A DNA stretch of 7,766 nucleotides, from contig JAASSM010000060.1 in assembly GCA_021767885.1 (NCBI GenBank), positions 1-7,766 of the forward strand. Direction: 5' to 3'. Below the pieces are notes generated by a model that had not been told where the DNA came from, did not search any database, and was given only the letters and a program-made list of their open reading frames with translations. Below, piece after piece: positions 1-6,598 of the stretch. Origin of the DNA: a bacterium (GTDB lineage: Bacteria > Krumholzibacteriota > Krumholzibacteria > LZORAL124-64-63). Numbering within the stretch: position 1 is the stretch's first letter; each line of letters begins with the position of its first letter. The translations under genes were made by a program, and so were the position numbers.

Positions 1-336
1 CTGCGGGTGGTGGAGCGCTGGGCGGACGAGGTGGCCGTGTTGCTGGCCGGGCGGCTGGTGGAACTTTATCGGCCCGGCGACGTTGATGGTCCACGGCATC
101 CGTTCGCACGGGCCCTCGCCGCGGCTGCGCCCGGCCCAGGACCCGGATCCCCCGACCGCGTCGCGTCGCCGCTGGCGAGGTCGTCCCCGGATCAGCAGCC
201 ACCCGCTCACGGATGCCCCTACGCACCGCGATGCCCCCTGGTCCAGCCGGCCTGTCGGCGCCGCCTCCCTGCGCTGCAGGATCTCGGCGAGGGGCGTCTC
301 TTGCGATGCCCGGAGACGGATCGCCAAGCGCGGTAG
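1..336 (+). CDS. ABC transporter ATP-binding protein, oligopeptide/dipeptide type (3' end only)
   Basis: This is the last 111 codons of a gene that begins before the window, read in frame from base 1 to a TAG at 334-336. The first residues, with ADEVAVLLAGRLVE (window residues 8-21), match the end of the ABC ATPase core, where the family usually has 'ADRVAVMYAGRIVE'. HPFARAL (33-39) matches the conserved HPYTRAL that opens the Opp/Dpp C-terminal extension. Cysteines at window residues 72, 78, 85 and 103, within GCPYAPRCP and a terminal LLRCPE, give the four-cysteine oligo_HPY domain; in some OppD proteins these ligate an iron-sulfur cluster. The protein would energise peptide (or, in related families, nickel or sugar) import at the inner membrane. 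Walker A, Walker B and signature motifs lie upstream and cannot be checked, so DppD, DppF and OppF cannot be told apart. The linker at residues 40-70 is unusually Pro/Gly/Ala-rich. No terminator follows before the next promoter. Confidence 0.88.
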   Translation: MRVVERWADEVAVLLAGRLVELYRPGDVDGPRHPFARALAAAAPGPGPGSPDRVASPLARSSPDQQPPAHGCPYAPRCPLVQPACRRRLPALQDLGEGRLLRCPETDRQAR

Positions 337-343
337 CAATTTA

Positions 344-372
344 TTGACACGCCATTACCCGCTCTCTACATT
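344..372 (+). promoter_or_regulatory. Promoter of the receptor/cargo/PorV operon
   Basis: A perfect TTGACA at 344-349 is followed, after exactly 17 bp, by TACATT at 367-372, which keeps the T, A and final T most important in a -10 box. The segment is an AT-rich island in otherwise GC-rich DNA. The same bases also fit the Bacteroidota pattern: ATTG at 343-346 (consensus TTTG), 20 bp, then TACATTTA at 367-374 (consensus TAnnTTTG). Transcription would start near 379, giving a leader of about 185 nt before the ATG at 563. The -35 box begins eight bases after the upstream stop codon. Confidence 0.75.
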
Positions 373-395
373 TAGCCAACGGTTGCTGGTTCGGA

Positions 396-418
396 GGCGA
401 AATCGGCGATTTTCCGCC
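396..418 (+). other. Small leader hairpin in the operon's 5' UTR
   Basis: GGCG (396-399) pairs with CGCC (415-418), and AAATC (400-404) pairs with GATTT (408-412). This gives a 4+5 bp stem with a two-base bulge and a GGC loop. It would lie about 17 nt after the predicted transcription start. No T-run follows, so it is not an obvious terminator. I see no known riboswitch core in 380-550. The hairpin may only stabilise the 5' end or may be fortuitous. Confidence 0.3.
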
Positions 419-550
419 GCTGACGCGGGTTTTCGTGCGGCCTGCCTCCTGATTCCCCACACGAGCCGGGCGAAGCCGGTGCCACGTTCGACGCGACATT
501 CTCGCGGGTCCTCCGGGGCCATGGGTACGGCCGGATTGGTTCCCTCGGAA

Positions 551-555
551 AGGAG
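551..555 (+). promoter_or_regulatory. Shine-Dalgarno site setting the receptor start at 563
   Basis: AAGGAG-type sequence (AGGAG at 551-555) lies 7 nt before ATG 563. The frame is open far upstream, with another in-frame ATG at 521, but only 563 has a good ribosome-binding site and is directly followed by a signal peptide. The site lies in an 8-bp palindrome, GGAGCTCC (552-559). Confidence 0.85.
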
Positions 556-562
556 CTCCCAC

Positions 563-3500
563 ATGCTCCGGCGTCTCCGTCTTTTGCGGATCGTCTTCGG
601 ACTCTTCATCCTCGCCGCTGCACTCTTCGCGATGTCGGACGACGCCATGGCCCAGGGAACTCCCGGGACCATCAAGGGCATCGTCAAGGATGGCGAGACC
701 GGCGATCTGCTCGACTACGCCAACGTGATCATCAAGGGGACCACGCGAGGCACCATGTCCCTCGGTGGCGGCGCGTACTACTTCCGCGGGCTGCAGCCCG
801 GGACCTACACCATCCAGGTGCTCTACCTCGGCTACGAACCCATCGAGAAGACGGTGAACCTGCAGCCCGGCCAGACCGTGGATCTCGACTTCACCCTCGA
901 GGTGACCATCGTCGAGACGCTGCAGGCCTTCGACGTGGACGCCGCGCGCTACATGGTCGAGGTCAAGAACGTGACCACCGAGCGCGAGATCGGCTCGGAG
1001 AAGTTCGAGCGTTACGCCATCGATACCGTGGAGGACGCGCTGTCTCGCGAGGCGGGCATCATCATGCGCGCCGGCCAGCTCTACGTGCGTGGCGGCCGTT
1101 CGGGCGAGGTGCAGACCCAGATCGACGGTGTCTCGGTGGACAACCCCATCGGCGGGCAGACCCTCTCGGTCTCCACGCTGGCCGTCGAGAGCGTCGAGGC
1201 GGTCACCGGCGGTCTGGACGCCGAGTACGGCAACGCTCTCTCCGGCGTCATCAACATCACCACCAAGACCGGCTCGCGGGAGAAGTTCGAGGGCGGTCTG
1301 CGCTTCCTGACCGACGACTTCGGCCGTCAGGACCGCACCTACACCAACTTCGACCGCTTCGAGTACGGCTTCGGCGGCCCGTCGCTCATCGACAACCTGA
1401 CCTACTACATCTCCGGCGACGTGAGCTGGACCGACGGCGAGAACTACTCCGTGGCCAACCGCCCCGAGTACGACCTCAACATCGGCGACACCAACCTGCT
1501 CAGCTTCCGCCGTCGTCAGAGCAACACCGTGCGCGGCTCGGCCAAGCTGGCCTACTTCTTCGACGACACCGGCTCCAAGGAGCTCACCGCCGAGTACACG
1601 TACTCCGGCGGCTGGTATCAGAGCTACTCGCCCAACTGGAGCGTCGACGGCTACGCCCAGCGTCTGGTCTACATGCCCCGCCTCGAGCGGGTGAACTCCG
1701 GCGTGAACCAGGACGCCTACTTCTACACCGGCCGTCAGGTCCCGGTGTACTATGGGCCCTGGTACGAGACCATGCTGGCGGACTCCCGGCCGGCCATCGT
1801 CCTGGACAACCGCAACAGCAGCTTCATCCGCCAGACCGTGCCCATCCTCGAGGTGCGCTCGGCCGCCGACAACCGCGTCTACACCGTGGCGGCGCAGCCG
1901 GTGTTCGACGGCTTCCGCTACCCGTACAGCGAGTTCTCCACCGTGGCCGAGGACTCCAGCTACGCGGCCTTCAACGCGGCCAACAACGATCTGCAGTCCT
2001 CCACCTTCAGCCAGAGCGCCAAGCTCTACTGGAAGCACCGCCTGGACGAGACCACCTTCTACACCGTGGCCCTGGCGCTGGTGGCCTTCGACACCCGGCA
2101 GGACGTCAACGGCCAGGATCCCTACCAGTACAACCATGGCGGCGTCTGGTCGCCGGACCTGTTCTCCGGCCAGGTGAGCGTGTACCAGGCGGGGTCGGAC
2201 TACTACACCGACCAGTTCAACCCGCTGTACATCACCACCAGCGACTACCCGTACTGGTCGGAGCAGTACAGCCGCACCTACTCCATGCGGTTCGACCTGA
2301 CCAGCGCGCGCTGGGAGGGCCACCTGGTCAAGACGGGTCTGCAGCTGGTCTACAACGACCTCGAGCAGCTCGACCTGGCCTCGCCGGCCCGCGAGACCCG
2401 GAACCGCTTCACCGACGAGTGGAGCCTGGGCAGCAACCGCAACGAGTTCCACACCTACAACCCGGAGGCCTCCTGGTACCTGCAGGACCGGTGGGAGTAC
2501 GAGGGCATGGTGGTGAACTACGGCTTCCGCTGGGACATGTTCTCGCCGGGGTCGGCCGCGGAGATCCGCCTGCGGAACGAGGACGTCGACCGCAACGTGA
2601 TCAAGTACAAGACCCAGTTCTCGCCGCGTCTGGGCTTCGCCTTCCCCATCACCGAGCGTGACGGCTTCAGCTTCCACTACGGCCGATTCGTGCAGTTCCC
2701 CGGCCGGCAGTACCTCTTCGCCAGCCAGGAGGCGGTGGGCAACACCGGCACGCTGGGCAACCCGAACCTGGACTCGGAGACCACCATCAGCTACCAGGCG
2801 GCCATCCAGCATCAGTTCAGCGATTACCTGGCCGGCTCCTTCGCCATCTACTCCAAGGACATCTACGACCTCATCTCGGCCACCCAGGTGACCGACACCG
2901 AGACCGGAAACACCCTGGCGCGCTACATCAACAAGGCCTACGCGTCGGCTCGCGGCGTGGAGGTCTCCCTGGAGAAGCGGCTGAGCAACAACTGGCAGTT
3001 CGAGGTGGCGTACACCTTCGCCTACGCCGACGGCGTGGCCTCGAGCACCGAGTTCGGCGGCAACCCCGAGGGCCTGGAGTTCCTGCCGAGCCAGGAGCTG
3101 CCCCTGGACTGGGACCAGCGGCACACCGTCAGCGTGCAGCTCTTCCTCGAGCAGCCGGGCGCCTGGAACGGCGGCATCGACATCGTCTACGGTTCGGGAT
3201 TCCCCTGGACCCCGGTCGATCGTTACGCCAAGCGCCAGGACCCGCTGCTGGAGAACAGCGAGCGGCTGCCCTCGACACTGGACGTCAACCTCCAGTTCCA
3301 GCGCCAGATCAACGTCTATGGCCAGCGGCTGACCCTCTACCTGCAGGGCTTCAACCTGCTCAATCAGGATCAGGTGGTCAGCACCTCGCCGGGGATCTTC
3401 CCGGGCATGAACAACGCCCAGAATGCGGGCCGGGCGTATCTCACCGAGACCGGCAAGTTCGGCGGCGCCTACCTGCAGGACGCCAACGGTGACACGTTCG

Positions 3501-3580
3501 ACGAGTTCATCCCGATCAAGGACCCGCGGGCCTTCGCGCAGCACCGCCTGTTCCGCATCGGGCTTGGCTGGAGGTTCTAG
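563..3580 (+). CDS. TonB-dependent receptor with carboxypeptidase-like regulatory domain
   Basis: A 1005-aa outer-membrane receptor predicted to import a ligand using energy from TonB-ExbBD. Residues 1-30 are a Sec signal peptide: Arg-rich start, hydrophobic core IVFGLFILAAALF, and an AMA|Q cleavage site. Residues about 35-115 form a CarboxypepD_reg-like beta-sandwich (GTIKGIVKDGETGDLL, then YYFRGLQPGTYTIQVLYLGYE), typical of SusC-like and other FCB receptors. A possible TonB-box-like stretch, TIVETLQAFDV, follows at 115-125. The plug covers about 140-236, with LYVRGGRSGEVQTQIDGVSV (173-192) and the closing EYGNALSGVINITTKTGS. The remaining ~770 residues have the alternating aromatic/polar pattern of a 22-strand barrel and end in RIGLGWRF, the C-terminal aromatic expected of a barrel-assembly signal. 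There is no STN signalling domain, so sigma/anti-sigma control through the receptor is not expected. It is first in the operon. No ligand-specific motif is recognisable. I cannot assign it as SusC: no SusD lipoprotein is adjacent. Confidence 0.93.
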   Translation: MLRRLRLLRIVFGLFILAAALFAMSDDAMAQGTPGTIKGIVKDGETGDLLDYANVIIKGTTRGTMSLGGGAYYFRGLQPGTYTIQVLYLGYEPIEKTVNLQPGQTVDLDFTLEVTIVETLQAFDVDAARYMVEVKNVTTEREIGSEKFERYAIDTVEDALSREAGIIMRAGQLYVRGGRSGEVQTQIDGVSVDNPIGGQTLSVSTLAVESVEAVTGGLDAEYGNALSGVINITTKTGSREKFEGGLRFLTDDFGRQDRTYTNFDRFEYGFGGPSLIDNLTYYISGDVSWTDGENYSVANRPEYDLNIGDTNLLSFRRRQSNTVRGSAKLAYFFDDTGSKELTAEYTYSGGWYQSYSPNWSVDGYAQRLVYMPRLERVNSGVNQDAYFYTGRQVPVYYGPWYETMLADSRPAIVLDNRNSSFIRQTVPILEVRSAADNRVYTVAAQPVFDGFRYPYSEFSTVAEDSSYAAFNAANNDLQSSTFSQSAKLYWKHRLDETTFYTVALALVAFDTRQDVNGQDPYQYNHGGVWSPDLFSGQVSVYQAGSDYYTDQFNPLYITTSDYPYWSEQYSRTYSMRFDLTSARWEGHLVKTGLQLVYNDLEQLDLASPARETRNRFTDEWSLGSNRNEFHTYNPEASWYLQDRWEYEGMVVNYGFRWDMFSPGSAAEIRLRNEDVDRNVIKYKTQFSPRLGFAFPITERDGFSFHYGRFVQFPGRQYLFASQEAVGNTGTLGNPNLDSETTISYQAAIQHQFSDYLAGSFAIYSKDIYDLISATQVTDTETGNTLARYINKAYASARGVEVSLEKRLSNNWQFEVAYTFAYADGVASSTEFGGNPEGLEFLPSQELPLDWDQRHTVSVQLFLEQPGAWNGGIDIVYGSGFPWTPVDRYAKRQDPLLENSERLPSTLDVNLQFQRQINVYGQRLTLYLQGFNLLNQDQVVSTSPGIFPGMNNAQNAGRAYLTETGKFGGAYLQDANGDTFDEFIPIKDPRAFAQHRLFRIGLGWRF

Positions 3581-3616
3581 CCGGGTCGCCCCGCAGACCC
3601 CGGCTGGCAATGCTCG

Positions 3617-3635
3617 GCGCCGGATCCGCCGGCGC
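3617..3635 (+). other. GC-only stem-loop between receptor and cargo genes
   Basis: GCGCCGG (3617-3623) and CCGGCGC (3629-3635) form a perfect 7-bp stem around a 5-nt loop, 36 nt after the receptor stop and just before the next ribosome-binding site. No T-run follows, so it should not terminate transcription. It could protect the upstream mRNA end or modulate translation of the next gene. Confidence 0.4.
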
Positions 3636-3642
3636 GGCAAGG

Positions 3643-3648
3643 AAAGGG
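3643..3648 (+). promoter_or_regulatory. Shine-Dalgarno site for the cargo gene
   Basis: AAAGGG at 3643-3648, within a purine run GGAAAGGGATGGAG, lies 6 nt before ATG 3655. In-frame ATGs at 3610 (no good site upstream), 3649 (AAGGA five bases upstream) and 3673 (site too distant) are alternatives. 3655 best combines spacing with an immediate signal peptide; 3649 would add only two residues. Confidence 0.6.
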
Positions 3649-3654
3649 ATGGAG

Positions 3655-6540
3655 ATGACCCACAGCAGTAGCATGAGTCGGACCCTGCGGCGTGTCCGCG
3701 GACTCCTCCCGGTCCTGGCGGTGGCGCTGTCGCTGCTCGCCATGCCCGCGAGCGCGTGGGTGGACCTGGACGAGTACGGCGGTGGCGCGCCCCTCTACAA
3801 TCCGCACGGGGCGTTCGTCCTGGACGGGTCCTACGTGATGAACGTGGGCGAGCTCCACATCAACATCACCAACTGGGGTCTGATCGGCTCGCACTACTCC
3901 AACGCGACCACCTACTCGGACGCCCCCTCGGCCCAGTGGCCGGCCGGCTCGGGCAACGAGTACCTGTGGGGCGCGGGCCTCTGGGTGGGCGGCGTGATCC
4001 TGGGCGAGCGACTGGTCTCCACCGGCCAGTACGCCACCGAGATCCGGGCGCAGGACAACCCCGAGGACACCATCTACGAGGCCATCAGCGGCGTGCTGGT
4101 GCGCCCGCCCGGCAACACGGACGCCAGCGGCCGGCGCTTCCCCGAGCCCAATCCCAACGATGACGAGGACTTCGACGACGACGGCAACCCGCTGATCGAC
4201 GAGGAGATCCTCAACGGCTACGACGACGACGGTGACGGCCTGATCGACGAGGACTTCGGCCAGGTCGGCAACCAGATGATGGTCACCACGGTGTACGACA
4301 ACACGCGGCTGGCGTCCGAGGCATTCCCCGATCACACGCCGCTGAACGTGGAGATCGTGCAGGAGACGTTCGCCTGGGAGAACGACCAGGTGGACGACTT
4401 CGTCGGCTTCCAGTACACCATCACCAACATCGGCGTCACCGACATCAACAACGTGTACATCGGCTTCTTCGCCGATGCCGACATCGGCCCGCGCGGCGCC
4501 GGGGGGACTGCGAGCGACGACATGGCCGGTTCCTTCCGGGGCGCCGTCCGCGCCTCCGACGGCAGCTGGGTTCCCGTCCAGGTGGGCTTCATGTACGACG
4601 CCGCCGAGGACAACCGGCTCGATGGCTACTTCGGCATCGCCTTCCTCAACCACGCCACCGACCCCACCGGCCGCACCGCACCGGAGACGGTCCGCCTGCG
4701 CACCTTCCAGCGCTTCAGCGGCCAGGCGCCGTTCGACCAGGGCGGCGACCCCACCAACGACGCCGAGCGCTACGAGCTGATGAGCGCCGACGAGTCGGAG
4801 TACGACAGCGACGTCCAGCCCGGCAAGCAGGAGGATTTCCGGTTCATGATCTCCGCCGGCCCCTTCGAGGTGGTGGAGCCGGATGCGGAGCTGGAGTTCC
4901 AGGTGGCCATGGTGGTGGGTCCGGGCCTGGACGGCATGCTGCGCAACTGCGCCGAGGCCATGCTGACCTGGTACGGCAACTACTTCAACGTCCTGGAGGA
5001 TTTCCCCTCCGACGAGGACCCCTCGCTGACCATCGTCACGGGCGAGAACGGCCGCGAGACCGTGGTCTGCCGCGAGGACTTCGCCGACCCGGCGGACTTC
5101 GACCAGATCTACCCGGACTTCGGCGACCAGACCTGCCTGAGCCAGGAGTGGCTGCTGCAGAACGCCCAGCCCATCCAGCCCGAGGACATCTTCATCTACC
5201 AGCGCAAGCACTGCGCCATGGTCAACTTCGACAACTGCTTCGAGTGCTTCCGTCAGAAGCCTCACGAGCCCAACGAGTTGCCCGGCCAGGCCCAGTGCGA
5301 CGAGGACGACTTCGAGCAGTACTGGAACTGCAACGAGGAGATCCCCGCGTTCCAGAAGGCCGGCTGCACCGGCGTGGGCGGCAACGAGACGCAGATCAAC
5401 TGGCTGGTGGGCATGGCGCCGCCGCCGCCGGGCATGCGCGTCTGGCCCACCGACAACCGCGTGCACGTGTTCTGGGACAACGAGAGCGAGACCACCCTGG
5501 ACGTGCGCCTGAACGCCATCGACTTCGAATCCTACCGCGTCTGGCGTGCGGACAACTGGACCCGCCCGTTCGGCTCCTCGCTGGACAACGGTCCTGGCTC
5601 GAACCTCTGGCAGCTCATCGCCGAGTACGACGTCATCGATTCCTTCGTGGTCGACTACGTGATCGGCCCCGAGGACACCGTGCGCGACACCCTGGCGCTC
5701 GGTCCCAACACCGGTCTGGATCCCATCCGCTACCGCCCGCGCGTCCTGGACGATCCCCAGTTCGCCGGGCTCGCGGACTCGATGCAGTCCGCCGTCGATC
5801 GCGATCCGGAGGGCCGGTACGACGATCGCCCCGCCCTCTTCGACCGCTTCGGCGATCCCATCGACGTCATGGTGCCGGTGCTGCAGTGGCAGGAGTACCC
5901 GGACGTGCTGGACACCTTCTGGGCGGTCACGCCGCGCGAGCAGGTCGAGGAGATCGATCCCGACACCGGCGAGCCCGTGATCACCGTGGTGGGCAAGGAT
6001 CCGGTGGAGTTCTACGAGTACGTGGACGAGGCCGTCCACAACGGCTACATCTACTTCTACTCGGTGACCGCCACCGACCACGAGCTGCAGATCATGCCCG
6101 ATGGCAGCTTCCGCATCGTGGGGGACGGTCTCTCCGGAGATCCGTCCAGCAGCTTCCAGAACTCCACCCCGGCCACCGAGGCGCAGACCGCCGCGGATCG
6201 CGAGGCCAACGGCGCCAACATCTTCGCCTATCCCAACCCGGCCACCCGGGAGGCCCTGGCCGAGTTCCAGCAGCTGTTCCCCAGCGGCGACGATCCCACG
6301 GGTGTGCGGGTGGCCTTCGCCAACCTGCCGCGCGCACGCAACACGATCAAGATCTACACGCTCAGCGGCGACCTCGTGGAGACCATCGAGCACGACGGCA
6401 CGCAGGGCTACGGTGAGGCCTCCTGGAACCTCATCAGTCGCAACGGCCAGGAGGTCGTCAGCGGCATCTACCTGTACGTGGTCCAGTCGGACGACGACCG
6501 GTTCGATGATTTCATCGGCAAGTTCGTGGTGGTGAGGTAG
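3655..6540 (+). CDS. Large secreted protein with T9SS type A-like C-terminal sorting domain
   Basis: A 961-aa exported protein of unknown function. Residues 1-34 are a signal peptide (basic MSRTLRRVRG, then LLPVLAVALSLLAM, cleavage ASA|W). Residues about 35-420 look beta-rich, with ITNWGLIGS (71-79), a duplicated Asp-rich motif (173-200) and GFQYTITNIGVTDINNVYIG (251-270). All nine cysteines of the protein lie at 432, 472, 494, 520, 528, 531, 548, 559 and 571. After PPPPG (589-593), strands resembling a fibronectin-III fold start (RVHVFWD, then FESYRVWRAD) and seem to resume only near 789-808 (NGYIYFYSVTATD). Residues about 853-961 match T9SS type A/Por sorting domains: YPNP (859-862), IKIYTLSGDLV, SGIYLYVV and a final FIGKFVVVR. 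Such domains direct export across the outer membrane and are usually cleaved on display. No catalytic motif is recognisable, so a binding or structural surface role alongside the flanking receptor is more likely than an enzymatic one. This is inference. Confidence 0.85.
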   Translation: MTHSSSMSRTLRRVRGLLPVLAVALSLLAMPASAWVDLDEYGGGAPLYNPHGAFVLDGSYVMNVGELHINITNWGLIGSHYSNATTYSDAPSAQWPAGSGNEYLWGAGLWVGGVILGERLVSTGQYATEIRAQDNPEDTIYEAISGVLVRPPGNTDASGRRFPEPNPNDDEDFDDDGNPLIDEEILNGYDDDGDGLIDEDFGQVGNQMMVTTVYDNTRLASEAFPDHTPLNVEIVQETFAWENDQVDDFVGFQYTITNIGVTDINNVYIGFFADADIGPRGAGGTASDDMAGSFRGAVRASDGSWVPVQVGFMYDAAEDNRLDGYFGIAFLNHATDPTGRTAPETVRLRTFQRFSGQAPFDQGGDPTNDAERYELMSADESEYDSDVQPGKQEDFRFMISAGPFEVVEPDAELEFQVAMVVGPGLDGMLRNCAEAMLTWYGNYFNVLEDFPSDEDPSLTIVTGENGRETVVCREDFADPADFDQIYPDFGDQTCLSQEWLLQNAQPIQPEDIFIYQRKHCAMVNFDNCFECFRQKPHEPNELPGQAQCDEDDFEQYWNCNEEIPAFQKAGCTGVGGNETQINWLVGMAPPPPGMRVWPTDNRVHVFWDNESETTLDVRLNAIDFESYRVWRADNWTRPFGSSLDNGPGSNLWQLIAEYDVIDSFVVDYVIGPEDTVRDTLALGPNTGLDPIRYRPRVLDDPQFAGLADSMQSAVDRDPEGRYDDRPALFDRFGDPIDVMVPVLQWQEYPDVLDTFWAVTPREQVEEIDPDTGEPVITVVGKDPVEFYEYVDEAVHNGYIYFYSVTATDHELQIMPDGSFRIVGDGLSGDPSSSFQNSTPATEAQTAADREANGANIFAYPNPATREALAEFQQLFPSGDDPTGVRVAFANLPRARNTIKIYTLSGDLVETIEHDGTQGYGEASWNLISRNGQEVVSGIYLYVVQSDDDRFDDFIGKFVVVR
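4171..4254 (+). repeat. Duplicated Asp-rich, calcium-type motif within the cargo gene
   Basis: Two 36-nt units, 4171-4206 and 4219-4254, match at 29 of 36 bases by hand alignment with a 48-nt offset. They encode FDDDGNPLIDEE and YDDDGDGLIDED. The DxDGxxxxDE spacing resembles EF-hand, dockerin or thrombospondin type-3 calcium loops, so the segment may bind Ca2+ outside the cell. The match is by eye; no full EF-hand helices are apparent. Confidence 0.65.
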
Positions 6541-6546
6541 TCCCGC

Positions 6547-6585
6547 TGCGACGGATCAGGCAAGCACGTCCCGTCATGCGACGGA
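6547..6585 (+). repeat. Direct repeat and alternative hairpins before the PorV-like gene
   Basis: TGCGACGGA occurs twice, at 6547-6555 and 6577-6585. Between them CCGTC (6571-6575) can pair with GACGG of the first copy (6550-6554) or, through a 4-nt ATGC loop, with GACGG of the second (6580-6584). The two hairpins exclude each other, and the second ends five bases before the ribosome-binding site at 6589. Whether this is functional is unknown. Confidence 0.35.
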
Positions 6586-6598
6586 CCTGGAGGAAACC

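Noticed and set aside
380..550. A cobalamin or other riboswitch in the long leader before the TonB receptor
   Set aside because: B12 leaders are common before such receptors, but I found no B12-box-like core or other known aptamer consensus; only a small hairpin is visible.
83..562. Extending the receptor gene upstream to ATG 83 or ATG 521
   Set aside because: It would run through the ABC gene and promoter and bury the signal peptide. Neither ATG has a ribosome-binding site, while ATG 563 does.
563..3580. Calling the receptor SusC with a SusD partner
   Set aside because: The next gene has no lipoprotein signal (no lipobox cysteine) and no SusD-like helical TPR features; it is a Sec-exported protein with a T9SS-like C-terminus.
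341..3640. Very long open frame on the minus strand opposite the receptor gene (about 1100 codons)
   Set aside because: It mirrors the receptor gene, is low-complexity (Val, Leu, Gly, Ala, Arg, His, Asp), has no signal, domain or ribosome-binding site, and is explained by GC-rich third codon positions.
3610..3654. Starting the cargo gene at ATG 3610
   Set aside because: No Shine-Dalgarno sequence precedes it, and it would place 15 extra residues, with part of the GC stem-loop, ahead of the signal peptide.
3577..6393. Long minus-strand open frame opposite the cargo gene
   Set aside because: Same GC-rich mirror effect; the translation is repetitive Val/Gly/Asp/His text with no recognisable family, whereas the plus strand encodes a signal peptide and a sorting domain.
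5148..6416. Plus-strand 420-codon frame in another phase inside the cargo gene
   Set aside because: Arg/Ala/Pro-rich shadow frame without ribosome-binding site or domain; it overlaps the sorting-domain frame entirely.
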